From: Oscillospiraceae bacterium | GTDB taxonomy: Bacteria > Bacillota > Clostridia > Oscillospirales > Oscillospiraceae | Length of the DNA: 64,000 nucleotides | Direction of reading: 5' to 3' | Assembly (NCBI GenBank): GCA_902795345.1 | Contig: CADBKO010000002.1 | Coordinates: forward strand, 1-64,000 | In this document: positions 16,155 to 24,460 of the stretch, piece by piece | Position numbering within the stretch: the first letter of the stretch is position 1 | Layout of the letters: every line of letters begins with the position of its first letter | Program-made: the position numbers and the translations under genes | Notes under the pieces: model-generated | The model's database searches: none | Seen by the model: the letters and a program-made list of their open reading frames with translations, nothing else | What the model was told of the DNA's origin: nothing

Positions 16155-17102
16155 TCAGTAGAATGTTGCCAGGGTATCTGCCGGCTTTTCCACCTTGTCG
16201 CAGGTGATGACCATGAGCTCCGGCACGGCGGGGCCCTTCTTCGTGGGGGTCAGGGCCACCTGGGCGGTCAGCTCCACCCAGGAGCCGGGCACCGGCGTAT
16301 TGGCCGCGCTGGCGATGGCGGGGAAGCCCAGGAAGGTGATGTCCGCCTCGCAGCAGGTCATCACCTGCCGCCCGAAGCCGAAATGCCCCTTCCGGTGGTC
16401 CCGGCTCTTCACGGCGAAGCCCCGCAGCCGCAGGACCTTGCCGTCGTACTTCTCCGGCTCCTCGGAGATGTCCCGCTCCCACTCGGCGTAGTCCCGGTCC
16501 TGGATCTCCACGATGGGGGCGTTCAGGTCATAGGGCAGCTCGATGGGGGTGTCGTCGAACTCCTCCTTGCCGCCGGTGGCCTGGAAGTAGATGGGCACCT
16601 GGCGGGAGGCGGCCCGCACGATCTTGCGCAGGGCGTCCCGGTCCACGCCGGGGTCCGCCCGATTGAAGACCACCACGGTGCTCTCCTTGAGCTTGTCCGC
16701 CGCCAGGGCACGCATATTGTTGTTGTAGCTCACGAAGGTGGAGGCGTCGGCAATGACGAATTTCCGGAAGGGATACCAGTTCTCCGGCATGCGCTTGAAG
16801 AAATCCAGCTCCTGCCACATGCCGTTGAGCTCCACCATGATGGTGTTGCATTCGGTCTTGTCTTCCAGCTCCGCCAGATGCTCCGGCGTGACGTCGTCCC
16901 ATCCGTCCAGCTGCTCCACGAAGATCTCCCGGCCCGGCACCGGCTCCAGCTCCTCCATGCCCTCCTCCGTCTGGAGGATGAGGATGCGCAGGTCCTCCGG
17001 CAGCTGGGGGTCGGAGATCAGGCTCTGGATATAGGTGGTCTTGCCCCCCTCCAGAAAGCCCTCGAAGAAATAGACCCCGATGTCCTCCCGCTTCTTTGCC
17101 AT
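16155..17102 (-). CDS. COG0523-like GTPase with a C-terminal DUF1980/TIGR03943-like domain
   Basis: In this 315-residue protein the N-terminal half has a degenerate Walker A, GFLEGGKTT (15-23), a Switch-type region ELNGMW, and VVVFNRADPGVD in the place of NKxD. The C-terminal third (from about 215, KVLRLRGFAVKSRDHRKGHF, then GRQVMTCCEADI) resembles the soluble domain of YcgQ/DUF1980 proteins, which neighbour zinc-related GTPases (recalled by eye, not searched). Its start is one base after the stop of the His-rich GTPase, so the two are coupled. A role in metal delivery is inferred. Confidence 0.7.
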   Translation of the reverse strand: MAKKREDIGVYFFEGFLEGGKTTYIQSLISDPQLPEDLRILILQTEEGMEELEPVPGREIFVEQLDGWDDVTPEHLAELEDKTECNTIMVELNGMWQELDFFKRMPENWYPFRKFVIADASTFVSYNNNMRALAADKLKESTVVVFNRADPGVDRDALRKIVRAASRQVPIYFQATGGKEEFDDTPIELPYDLNAPIVEIQDRDYAEWERDISEEPEKYDGKVLRLRGFAVKSRDHRKGHFGFGRQVMTCCEADITFLGFPAIASAANTPVPGSWVELTAQVALTPTKKGPAVPELMVITCDKVEKPADTLATFY

Positions 17103-17103
17103 G

Positions 17104-18252
17104 TCAGATCCCTCCGAAGAGGGCGCTGAGAGCGTCCTCCTTCAGCTCCGAGCCGATGACCACCAGCCGCCCGGTCACTTCCGCCGGGCCGGTGCGCACG
17201 CTCTGTTCCCCCGGCACATAGTCGAAGTGGAGCCAGGTCCTGTCGAGGGCGGGGACGATGCCCTTAGAGCGCAGGACGATGCCGTATTTCTCCTCCTCGT
17301 TCAGGGCCTTCAGGATGCTTTCCAGCTCCTCCGCCGTGAACTTCCGGGCCGTCTCCCGGCCCCAGGAGGTGAAGACCTCGTCGGCGTCATGCTCCCCGTC
17401 GTGATGATGGTGGTGATGATGCTCGTGGTCATGGTGGTGCTCGTGCTCTTCCTCATGGTCATGGTCGTGATGGTGCTCGTGTTCATGCTCCTCGTCATGG
17501 TCATGATGATGCGCATGCGTATGCTCGTCATGGTCATGGTGGTGTTCATGGTCGTGGTCGTGGTGATGATGCTCCCGACATTCCTCGCAGTCGCAGTCCT
17601 CATCGTGTTCGTGGTCGTGTTCGTCATGCTCATGGGCCAGGAGGGCCTGCTGCCAGTTGTCCTTCTCCCGGGCCGCCGCGACGATCTGCTTTCCGTCCAG
17701 CTGGTCCCAGGGGGTGGTGACGATGGCGGCGTCGGGGTGGATCTCCCGCAGGAGCTGAAGGCAGGCCTCCAGCTTGGCGCCGTCCATGTTCTGGGTGCGG
17801 CTCAGAACGATCAGGTCCGCCGCCTCCACCTGGTCCTTGTAGAATTCCCCGAAATTCTTCAGATACATCTTCGCCCGCAGCGCATCCGCCACGGTGATCT
17901 TGCTGCCGGGCTCCCAGTCGTCCCGCCCCAGCTTGCGCACGGCGGCGTCCACGTCGCTGAGCTTGCCCACGCCGCTGGGCTCGATAAGGATGCGGTCCGG
18001 GTGGAAGCGCTCCATCACTTCGCCCAGAGCCTTGGAGAAATCCCCCACCAGGCTGCAGCAGATGCAGCCGGAGTTCATCTCCGTGATCTGGATGCCCGCC
18101 TCCTGCAGGAAGCCGCCGTCGATGCCGATCTCCCCGAATTCATTCTCGATCAGCACCAGCTTCTCCCCCGCGAAGGCCTCTTTGATGAGCTTCTTGATGA
18201 GGGTGGTCTTCCCCGCCCCCAGGAAGCCGGAAATAATGTCGATTTGTGTCAT
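17104..18252 (-). CDS. COG0523 (CobW/ZNG1-like) metal chaperone GTPase with a very long His-rich loop
   Basis: This is a 382-residue protein. Walker A is GFLGAGKTT (9-17). The GTPase-coupled metal site CICC is at 63-66 and EPSGVG follows near 91. An insert at about 207-288 is almost purely His, Asp and Glu and holds a CDCEEC cluster at 220-225. A CobW C-terminal domain closes the protein. The NKxD motif is replaced by LSRTQNMD. COG0523 GTPases use GTP to load Zn, Co or Ni into client proteins; the loop should bind many metal ions. It has its own promoter and is cotranscribed with the next GTPase. Confidence 0.88.
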   Translation of the reverse strand: MTQIDIISGFLGAGKTTLIKKLIKEAFAGEKLVLIENEFGEIGIDGGFLQEAGIQITEMNSGCICCSLVGDFSKALGEVMERFHPDRILIEPSGVGKLSDVDAAVRKLGRDDWEPGSKITVADALRAKMYLKNFGEFYKDQVEAADLIVLSRTQNMDGAKLEACLQLLREIHPDAAIVTTPWDQLDGKQIVAAAREKDNWQQALLAHEHDEHDHEHDEDCDCEECREHHHHDHDHEHHHDHDEHTHAHHHDHDEEHEHEHHHDHDHEEEHEHHHDHEHHHHHHHDGEHDADEVFTSWGRETARKFTAEELESILKALNEEEKYGIVLRSKGIVPALDRTWLHFDYVPGEQSVRTGPAEVTGRLVVIGSELKEDALSALFGGI

Positions 18253-18282
18253 GATCCATCACCTCGTATCAGGGTAAACTAT

Positions 18283-18311
18283 ATTATACCTTTTTCCGAG
18301 GCGGGGCGCAA
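18283..18311 (-). promoter_or_regulatory. Sigma-A promoter of the metal GTPase pair
   Basis: On the minus strand TTGCGC (18306-18311) and a perfect TATAAT (18283-18288) are 17 bp apart, 31 bp from the start codon. I see no canonical Zur box around it. Confidence 0.72.
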
Positions 18312-18379
18312 CCATTTTCGGAAAGCAAAACCGGCGCGGGAGACCCGCACCGGTTTGCCGGCCGCAGCCTTGCGGCGCA

Positions 18380-18547
18380 TCAGAATCCCAGCGTGGAGCC
18401 GAGACCGTCCAGGGCGTTGCCCGCCAGCTTCAGCAGGCGGGAGATGCGGCGGCTGGCCTTGCTGCGGCGGGGCATGAAGCAGAGGCCCAGGGCCGCGCCC
18501 ATGGCCATCCCGGCGCCCATTCCCTTGAGAAAATCCATCCTGCCCAT
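18380..18547 (-). CDS. Small Gly/Met-rich basic protein (55 aa)
   Basis: The frame MGRMDFLKGMGAGMAMGAAL is followed by GLCFMPRRSKASRRISRLLK and a tail ending STLGF. AAGGTGG sits seven bases before the ATG. A short hydrophobic Gly/Ala/Met segment followed by a basic amphipathic stretch resembles YtxH-like membrane-associated micro-proteins, though I cannot place it in a family. It lies divergent to the membrane protein genes at 18716, with 168 bp between. It may be an envelope stress protein (inference). Confidence 0.7.
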   Translation of the reverse strand: MGRMDFLKGMGAGMAMGAALGLCFMPRRSKASRRISRLLKLAGNALDGLGSTLGF

Positions 18548-18632
18548 TCGATAACCACCTTCATTTCGATTTCCCCCCTAGTATTTCCCCGGCGGCGGGC
18601 CATCTTTCCCGGTCGTTTTTTCCACGGATGTC

Positions 18633-18661
18633 TTGAATTGCCATCCGCTATCCTGTAAAAT
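18633..18661 (+). promoter_or_regulatory. Sigma-A promoter of the 18716-20023 operon
   Basis: TTGAAT (18633-18638), a 17-bp spacer ending TG, and TAAAAT (18656-18661) lie about 55 bp upstream of the first small gene. Confidence 0.75.
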
Positions 18662-18715
18662 ATAAGGACGGCAGCCGGAAGACTGCCGGAGACGAAGGAA
18701 ACGGAGGTCTAACCC

Positions 18716-18904
18716 ATGAAGAAAAAGTCCTTCTGGTGCACGCTGCTGTCGGTGGTCCTGGCTGCCGTCGTGGCCGCAGCGGTCGCCTATCTGCTGTATT
18801 ATTACCGGGACAACGTCAAAAACGCCCTCGCCCAGCTGAAGGAAAAGGGCAAAAAGCTGCTGAATTCCTGCTGTGAGGACTTCAGCGACTTTGCCGATCT
18901 GTAA
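18716..18904 (+). CDS. Small single-span membrane protein (62 aa)
   Basis: It has a lysine-rich start (MKKKSFW), one transmembrane helix (about 8-29, LLSVVLAAVVAAAVAYLLYY), then a charged helix with lysine repeats and a C-terminal SCCEDFSDFADL. A GGAGG site precedes it. It is the first gene of a two-gene operon; the next start is four bases after its stop. The family was not recognised. The topology suggests a cytoplasmic tail, possibly metal- or redox-sensitive at the CC pair. Confidence 0.65.
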   Translation: MKKKSFWCTLLSVVLAAVVAAAVAYLLYYYRDNVKNALAQLKEKGKKLLNSCCEDFSDFADL

Positions 18905-18907
18905 GCC

Positions 18908-20023
18908 ATGAAGATGAAAATGGCCGTCAGGAAGCGCTATCTGCGCTTCCTGCTGCCCGCCATTGCCCTGCTGCTGCTACTGGCCCTGCTGGTGCTGTGG
19001 ATCAGCGGCTTCGGCTTCCGCTATCTCCTGCGCAGGCCCGCGCAGCTCTCCGAGGTGCCGACGGAGCAGCTCAAGGGCAGTTATGTGACCCTGCCCGTCA
19101 CGGAGGCGGGGGAGCAATTCACCTACCTGGGCTATCAGGACGCCGCAGGGAACCCCGTGATCACGGAGGAATACACCGTCTGCAAGCTGCGGGGAAAATA
19201 CCTCATGGTCCGGGTGACGAAAAAGGACCTGCCCGTGCTGGACAAGTACCTCAACGCCTCCGAGATGGTGCTGAGCGGCGAGCTGGGCAGCGTGCTGGAA
19301 GCCAACATGGGCAAGCTGACGGGCACCGTGAACAAAGCCCGGCCCGACGCCATGAAGCAGCTGCGCAGCTGGCTCACCAACCACCAGATCGACGGCACCG
19401 TCAAGAAAGACCTGTATAACGGCATGGACGTCTCCACCTATCCCGGCGCGGCAGAGGGGAAATACGACGCCTATCTGGACGACGTGATCCTGCCCCTGGA
19501 GCTGGACGTGGGCTGCCTGGGGACCCGGGGAAGCGGCACGGTGAAGGCGCTGACGGTGATCGCGGCGCTGCTGGCGCTCCTGGCCCTGGCCCTGATCGTG
19601 AGCATCTTCCTGGGCTTCTGGGAGAAGCGGATGCGCGCCGCCCTGCGGCAGCACGGCAAGCGCCTCACCGCCGACTACGACACGGCGGAGGTGCTGGGCG
19701 CCCAGCTGCGGATCGGGCAGGACTTCATCTGGGTCTTCGGCCCCCTGAATACCCGCATCCTGGAGACCAAGGACGTGATCTGGGCCTATCCCCGCAGCAA
19801 GCGGCTGGAGGGGGGCAAGCAGGCCTGGAGCCTGGTGATGAAGACCGACTGGGGCAGCGAGGCCGCCGCGAAGCTGGAGAGCGAGGCGGCGGTGGAGAAG
19901 GCGGTGGCCGCCCTGCGGAGCCGGGGCTTCCCCATGACCGTGGGCTTCGACAAGGAAAAGCAGAAGCTGTTCAAGAAGGATCTGGCCGCCTTCAAGAGCA
20001 AGGTGAAAAGCGGCACGATATGA
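18908..20023 (+). CDS. Two-span membrane protein of unknown function
   Basis: In this 371-residue protein one transmembrane helix is at about 13-35 and a second near 215-240 (VKALTVIAALLALLALALIV). They enclose an extracytoplasmic domain of about 175 residues, and a cytoplasmic C-terminal domain of about 130 residues follows. The layout recalls the DUF6709-type membrane proteins of gut Clostridia, by memory only. Start choice among ATG 18908, 18914 and 18920 is uncertain. The product probably works with the preceding 62-residue protein. No enzymatic motif is visible. Confidence 0.6.
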   Translation: MKMKMAVRKRYLRFLLPAIALLLLLALLVLWISGFGFRYLLRRPAQLSEVPTEQLKGSYVTLPVTEAGEQFTYLGYQDAAGNPVITEEYTVCKLRGKYLMVRVTKKDLPVLDKYLNASEMVLSGELGSVLEANMGKLTGTVNKARPDAMKQLRSWLTNHQIDGTVKKDLYNGMDVSTYPGAAEGKYDAYLDDVILPLELDVGCLGTRGSGTVKALTVIAALLALLALALIVSIFLGFWEKRMRAALRQHGKRLTADYDTAEVLGAQLRIGQDFIWVFGPLNTRILETKDVIWAYPRSKRLEGGKQAWSLVMKTDWGSEAAAKLESEAAVEKAVAALRSRGFPMTVGFDKEKQKLFKKDLAAFKSKVKSGTI

Positions 20024-20039
20024 GACCACACAAGTCGCC

Positions 20040-20520
20040 CGGAGGGGGAACCCCTCCGGGCGATACGTAGTTTTCGCAGTATTACGGTTCTGCGGAAACG
20101 GAGCGAGCGACGTGTGCTCCGACAAGGGCCGCTGGAGGCGACGGGACGGGAGAACAAAGCGCAGTGGCAAACGGCGAAGACGCAGGATTGGACGGGAATA
20201 CGGATTGCCACAGCCGGTGTGCGCACCGGCTTCGCAATGACGGGGACCGGGGTTTGCCCGCTGCGGCGGGGACGGGAGTTTGGACGGAGGTTGTTTCGCT
20301 CCTGCGGGAGCGACCTTCTTTCGCAGCGCGGCGAAAGAAGGCAAAGACGCGCCCGGGGAACCATTCCATAAAGGTTCCCCGGGACCCCTCCTCACGGCCA
20401 AAGGGGCCTGCCCCTTTGGATTCCCCGGCGAGGGTTTTACGAAGGACGAAGGACGAAAGACGGGGGGCCTCTCAGTCAGCCGCCTATGGCGGCTGCCAGC
20501 TCCCCTTTCAGGGGAGGCTT
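20040..20520. repeat. 480-bp gap of repeat modules, including a long copy shared with 47.6-47.8 kb
   Basis: No gene is seen. Modules: GCGATACGTAGTTTTCGCAG...GCTCCGAC (20060-20126), like 10299-10362 and 57518-57585; the CGGATTGCC...GCAATGACG palindrome (20201-20242); and a GGGGAACC/GGTTCCCC hairpin in a stretch of about 51 bp from 20351 that is identical to the one starting at 47710. Downstream CCTTTGGATTCCCCGGC and GACGAAGGACGAAAGAC are also shared. A GCCGCCTATGGCGGC hairpin ends the block at 20479-20493. Confidence 0.75.
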
Positions 20521-20547
20521 TTAGCCCGCGGCGGCGGGGGCCTGGTT

Positions 20548-22134
20548 TCACCATTGACCGGTTTCCAGATAATGGTCGGCGCGGGCGTGGGCGTTTTCCA
20601 CCAGGGAAGCGTCGAAGCCCATGAGCCGCAGCAACTCGATGGCGTTGCGGGAGGTGGCCGGGCCCTCCCGGAGGCGGTAATCGAAAAGCATTTCCTTCTC
20701 CCCGACCTGTTCCTCAAAATGTACCGGGCGATAGACGCCGGAGAGAAGGGAGCAGAGCTCGATATCGTGGGTGGCGGCCAGACAGAGCGCTCCGGCATCG
20801 GCCAGGGCCCCCAGCAGCTCGCAGGAGGCAGCGATGCGCTCCACTGTGTTGGTGCCCCGAAGGACCTCGTCCACCACGCAGAGCAGAGGCCCCGGAAGCC
20901 GGGCGGCGTCCAGGATGCGTTTCAGAGAGCGGGTCTCGACGATGTAATAGCTCTCCCCTGCCGCCAGATCGTCCCGCAGGGCCATGGAGGAATAGAGGCG
21001 GAAGGCACTGGCCCGGTAGCTCTTTGCCGGTGCGGTGCAGACGCTTTGCGCCAGCAGGGCGGCAAGGGCGGCGGTTTTCAGGAAGGTGGACTTGCCCGAA
21101 GCGTTGGAACCGGTGATGAGAATGGGTTTGTCCGCCAGAAGGTCATTGGGTACGGCTTCGGACAGCAGGGGGTGAATCAAAGCCTCCGCTTCCAGATACG
21201 CGCCGGAGTTCCCGGTGAAATCCAGCTTCGGAAGGGCGAAGGCGGGTAGACTTGCCCGCCAGGAGGCCACGGCGATGGCCGCGTCCACCCGCCCCAGATG
21301 CTCATGGATGCAGAACACGTCCTTATGCTGCCGCCCCAGCTTGTTTTTCAGAAATTCATAGGTAATGAGGTCCAGCAGGGTGGCCGAGGTCAGCACATCC
21401 CCCACCGCCCCGTCCGACGCGGCGGAGAGCCCGCCGGTGCGCAGCACGGCCCGGAGGCGGACCAGGCTCGCGTAGCCGGGGGCCAGCAGCCGGTCCAGCT
21501 CCGGATCCCGAAGCTTTTGCAGCCGGCGAAGGGCAAAGACCATATTCACGGTATAATTCACCGTATCGAAATCCGAGCCGGTGCGGCGCTTCCCGATCTC
21601 ATGGACAAAGAAATTGAGAAACAGGGAACCAGCCGCCAGCGGCAGGCAGAGGGAGGAACCCAGGAGCGCACCCGATACCGCGCCCAGCAGGATCAGCAGC
21701 AAGGTTAGATAAAGCAGCAGCGGCCCGATCCCCCGCCGGGCCGGGGCAAAGGCGCGGCAGAGGTCCGCCCGGCGGGTGCAGCCCAGCTTCGCCAGGATCA
21801 GCTCCATGCGCAGCCGCCGCTTCGGGTCTGCGGCGGCCAGGTCAATGAGCTGTTTCCGGGCATCCCATTTGGTCCGGTCCAGGGCCGGACTCCGGAGCAT
21901 ATAATAGAGATACTGTTCTCCTGAGGTGCTGCGGCGGGGGTTCAGACGTCGAAAGACCCGATCCATGTCCAGGTCGTTCCAGCTGATGTCGTCCAGCTGA
22001 AACGAATCCCCTTCCGTTTCCGCCCGGTAATCGGCGTAGATACGGATCAAGTCCAGATCCCCGGCGAAATAGTGGGCGTCGGGCGCCTTGCCCCAGGCGG
22101 CGGCCAGACGCTTTTTCAGCTTGCTGCGGAGCAT
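20548..22134 (-). CDS. Membrane-embedded MutS family ATPase
   Basis: This is a 528-residue protein. The C-terminal part is a MutS ATPase: Walker A ITGSNASGKSTF, then a YSSMALRDDL segment, Walker B LLCVVDEVLRGTN and ATHDIEL. The N-terminal half has the MutS lever region (ISWNDLDMDRVFRRLNP, GEQYLYYMLR) but no mismatch-recognition domain. Two hydrophobic helices near 150-185 suggest membrane attachment. Such MutS-like proteins are not mismatch repair MutS; their role is unknown. ATG 22134 is chosen for its AAAGGAGG site. The 3' end lies about 30 bp from a repeat block. Confidence 0.82.
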   Translation of the reverse strand: MLRSKLKKRLAAAWGKAPDAHYFAGDLDLIRIYADYRAETEGDSFQLDDISWNDLDMDRVFRRLNPRRSTSGEQYLYYMLRSPALDRTKWDARKQLIDLAAADPKRRLRMELILAKLGCTRRADLCRAFAPARRGIGPLLLYLTLLLILLGAVSGALLGSSLCLPLAAGSLFLNFFVHEIGKRRTGSDFDTVNYTVNMVFALRRLQKLRDPELDRLLAPGYASLVRLRAVLRTGGLSAASDGAVGDVLTSATLLDLITYEFLKNKLGRQHKDVFCIHEHLGRVDAAIAVASWRASLPAFALPKLDFTGNSGAYLEAEALIHPLLSEAVPNDLLADKPILITGSNASGKSTFLKTAALAALLAQSVCTAPAKSYRASAFRLYSSMALRDDLAAGESYYIVETRSLKRILDAARLPGPLLCVVDEVLRGTNTVERIAASCELLGALADAGALCLAATHDIELCSLLSGVYRPVHFEEQVGEKEMLFDYRLREGPATSRNAIELLRLMGFDASLVENAHARADHYLETGQW

Positions 22135-22211
22135 AGAGCCTCCTTTCCCGCTTTTGTATAGCACAGGGCGGCAGTCCCATAATGGGGCTGCCGCCGGTTG
22201 TGACGCATACT

Positions 22212-22610
22212 TTATTCGATGACGGCCAGCAGGTCGCCGGTGGCGACGGTGCTGCCCTTCGTGACGGCTACCTGGGCCACCTTGCCCGCCTTGGGGGAAA
22301 GGATCTCGTTTTCCATCTTCATGGCTTCCAGCACCATGAGGTTCTGCCCCTCGGTGACGGTGTCCCCCGCCTTCACCAGCACATTCAGGATGGTGCCGGG
22401 CATGGGGGAATTCACCTTTTCCCCGGCGGCGGCAGCCACGGGGGCGGGAGCGGGCGCAGGGGCGGCGGCGGGAGCCGCGGCAGGAGCCGCAGCCACGGGG
22501 ACGGCCACGGGAGCGGGGGCCACATAGTCGTATTCCTTCACGACCTCAGCGACGCCCTTTTCCACTTCCACTTCATAGACCCGGTCGTTCAGCGTGATTT
22601 TATACTTCAT
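22212..22610 (-). CDS. Biotin carboxyl carrier subunit of a decarboxylase/carboxyltransferase
   Basis: In this 132-residue protein an N-terminal strand region ([18 protein letters not shown]) is joined by an Ala/Pro linker (31-62) to a biotinyl domain with the EAMKM site, Lys98 being the biotin acceptor. Such subunits shuttle CO2 in oxaloacetate, methylmalonyl-CoA or glutaconyl-CoA decarboxylases and in two-subunit pyruvate carboxylases. Its start overlaps the upstream 68-residue gene (ATGA), and the operon begins with the 5S-type carboxyltransferase. Confidence 0.92.
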   Translation of the reverse strand: MKYKITLNDRVYEVEVEKGVAEVVKEYDYVAPAPVAVPVAAAPAAAPAAAPAPAPAPVAAAAGEKVNSPMPGTILNVLVKAGDTVTEGQNLMVLEAMKMENEILSPKAGKVAQVAVTKGSTVATGDLLAVIE

Positions 22611-22813
22611 TTCGCCTTTTCCTCCTCAGTTACGTCGCGGATGGACAGAAAGCGCAGCTCCCCCAGGGGGATGCCGCAGGTATCGGCCACGATGGCCATG
22701 AGCATGGCCGCCGTCTTGTCCGGCACGTCGAAGCGTTTCACGGACCCGGCGGAGTAATCGGCCAGCTTTCCGCTGTGGGGGCGCAGCTGCGCCTCGATGA
22801 TCTTTCCGGCCAC
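22607..22813 (-). CDS. Small soluble protein inside the carboxyltransferase operon (68 aa)
   Basis: It starts [20 protein letters not shown] and ends with a KAK tail, with no transmembrane helix. It takes the position where oadG usually lies in decarboxylase operons, but it lacks the membrane span of OadG. Its stop overlaps the start of the biotin carrier gene, and only 14 bp separate it from the carboxyltransferase gene, so it is surely coexpressed. A structural or assembly role is inferred; the family was not recognised. Confidence 0.65.
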   Translation of the reverse strand: MAGKIIEAQLRPHSGKLADYSAGSVKRFDVPDKTAAMLMAIVADTCGIPLGELRFLSIRDVTEEEKAK

Positions 22814-22827
22814 AGGCTTTCTCCTCC

Positions 22828-24210
22828 TTACATCGCTTCGATGCGGTAGGACGCCCGGTTCTCCTCCCGCTCGGCGCGGGAAGCGAAGAACTTTTCCGCC
22901 ACCTGGGGGAAGGAAATGTAGCTGAGAACGTCCTCGTCGCAGCGGGCGGTCGCGCCCAGCTGCTGCTTCGTCTTCTCGAAGAGGGGCTCCAGGGTGTCGG
23001 CGTAGCGGCCCTCCATGGGCTTCTCGTCCCCCAGGACCCGCTTCAACAGTTCACCGTCGATCTCGCCGGGGGCCCGGCCATACTCGCCCCGGATATAGGC
23101 CTGGACCTCTTTGCCGATGTTCTTGTATTTACCCATGAGCACGTTGGACACCGCCTGCACGCCCACCATCTGGGACATGGGGGTCACCAGCGGGGGATAG
23201 CCCAGGTCGGCCCGGACCACGGGGGTCTCCGCCAGGACCTCGTCCAGCCGGTTCAGCGCCCCGGCCTGGTCCAGCTGGCTCACCAGGTTGGAGAGCATGC
23301 CGCCGGGGACCTTGTAATTCAGGGCGTCCGTATCCGTCCGCATGGAGACGGGCTTCAGCAGGCCGGACTTGAGACATTCGCCCTGATAGGCCTTGAAATG
23401 GTCGTTCGCGGTCTTCAGCACCGCGTCGTCCAGGTCCACCTGGTAGCCCAGCTGCTTCAGGGCATAGCTGAGGGTCTCGGTGGCGGCCTGGCTGGTGCCG
23501 CCGGAGAAGCTGGATAGCGCGGTATCGATCACGTCGGCCCCGGCCTCCACGCCCTTGAGCAGGGTCATATAGGCAAGGCCCGTGGTGCAGTGGGTGTGGA
23601 TGACCACCGGGATATCCAGGCTGTCCTTGATGGCGGACACCAGATCATAGCACTCCTGGGGGGCCATGACGCCGGCCATATCCTTGATGCAGATGGTCTC
23701 GAAGCCCATCTCCTTCATTTCCCGGCAGATCTCCACATACTTTTTGAGGGTGTGGACGGGGCTGGTGGTGTAGCTGATGGCGCCGGAGGCGATGGCCCCC
23801 CGCTTCACCGTCTCCTCCACGGCCACCTTCAGGTTCCGGAGGTCATTCAGGGCGTCGAAGATGCGGATCACGTCGATGCCGTTGGCCACGCTGCGCTCCA
23901 CGAACTTGCGCACCACGTCGTCGGGATAGTGCCTGTAGCCCAGCAGGTTCTGGCCGCGAAGGAGCATCTGCAGCTTCGTATTGGGCATTTTCGCCTTGAT
24001 TTTCCGCAGCCGCTCCCAGGGATCCTCGTCCAGGAAGCGCATGCAGCTGTCAAAGGTGGCGCCGCCCCAGCACTCCACGGAATAGAAGCCCGCCTTGTCC
24101 AGGGTCTCCAGGATGGGGTCCATGACGCTGAAGGGCATCCGCGTGGCGATGAGGGACTGGTTGGCGTCCCGGAGGATGGTTTCGGTAAACTGTACTTTCT
24201 TCATGCTCAT
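22828..24210 (-). CDS. oadA: Carboxyltransferase subunit (oxaloacetate decarboxylase alpha / pyruvate carboxylase subunit B type)
   Basis: The 460-residue protein has a TIM-barrel 5S domain beginning FTETILRDANQSL, with CWGGATFD and the metal-ligand segment IHTHCTTGLA, then a conserved C-terminal carboxylase domain. It moves a carboxyl group between a 2-oxoacid (oxaloacetate/pyruvate) and biotin. It lacks its own biotin domain, which the 22212 gene supplies. No membrane beta subunit (Na+ pump) is in the operon, so it may be a soluble enzyme or use a beta subunit encoded elsewhere. It has its own promoter at 24258. Confidence 0.9.
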   Translation of the reverse strand: MSMKKVQFTETILRDANQSLIATRMPFSVMDPILETLDKAGFYSVECWGGATFDSCMRFLDEDPWERLRKIKAKMPNTKLQMLLRGQNLLGYRHYPDDVVRKFVERSVANGIDVIRIFDALNDLRNLKVAVEETVKRGAIASGAISYTTSPVHTLKKYVEICREMKEMGFETICIKDMAGVMAPQECYDLVSAIKDSLDIPVVIHTHCTTGLAYMTLLKGVEAGADVIDTALSSFSGGTSQAATETLSYALKQLGYQVDLDDAVLKTANDHFKAYQGECLKSGLLKPVSMRTDTDALNYKVPGGMLSNLVSQLDQAGALNRLDEVLAETPVVRADLGYPPLVTPMSQMVGVQAVSNVLMGKYKNIGKEVQAYIRGEYGRAPGEIDGELLKRVLGDEKPMEGRYADTLEPLFEKTKQQLGATARCDEDVLSYISFPQVAEKFFASRAEREENRASYRIEAM

Positions 24211-24257
24211 GTTCCTTTTGATTGGAATTGATGGTGAGAACGATTTAGAACTTTATA

Positions 24258-24286
24258 AGTATAACGGGCTTTGCCGGGAATTGCAA
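24258..24286 (-). promoter_or_regulatory. Sigma-A promoter of the carboxyltransferase operon
   Basis: On the minus strand TTGCAA (24281-24286) and TATACT (24258-24263) are 17 bp apart, 48 bp before the start codon. Confidence 0.8.
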
Positions 24287-24339
24287 CGCAAATATGCGGG
24301 AAAAATCGGGTTTTATTCAAAAATGGCGGAAAAGAAAGA

Positions 24340-24450
24340 CCCAAATCGCAGCACAGAAAAGGCTGCGATTTGGAAAGGAGAAGCAATGAAGCGATACGCA
24401 GTTATTGCGGGAACCAAAAGGTGTCCCATAATAACGGAGTGAGCGGGATT
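24340..24450. repeat. CAAATCGCAG...CTGCGATTTG composite repeat
   Basis: A hairpin CAAATCGCAG/CTGCGATTTG at 24343-24371 is followed by GAAAGGAGAAGC and GCGATACGCAGTTATTGCGG (24391-24410). This is the same order as the modules at 10255-10370 and 57463-57590 but more diverged. It separates the carboxyltransferase operon promoter from rsmG. Confidence 0.65.
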
Positions 24451-24460
24451 TGCTGCGACG

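Noticed and set aside
17397..17640. Possible CRISPR-like or satellite array because of ATGATGGTGGTGATG-type repetition
   Set aside because: It is the coding sequence of the His/Asp/Glu-rich insert. Period is three, there are no spacers and no repeat-spacer structure.
18283..18311. Zur operator overlapping the metal GTPase promoter
   Set aside because: No inverted repeat resembling the Zur consensus was found around the -10 and -35 boxes, so zinc regulation is left open.
17080..18477. A plus-strand frame with long runs of Val, Met and Leu opposite the His-rich GTPase
   Set aside because: The hydrophobic runs are the complement of the CAT/CAC/GAC/GAG codons of the metal-binding loop; it is a reading artefact, not a membrane protein.
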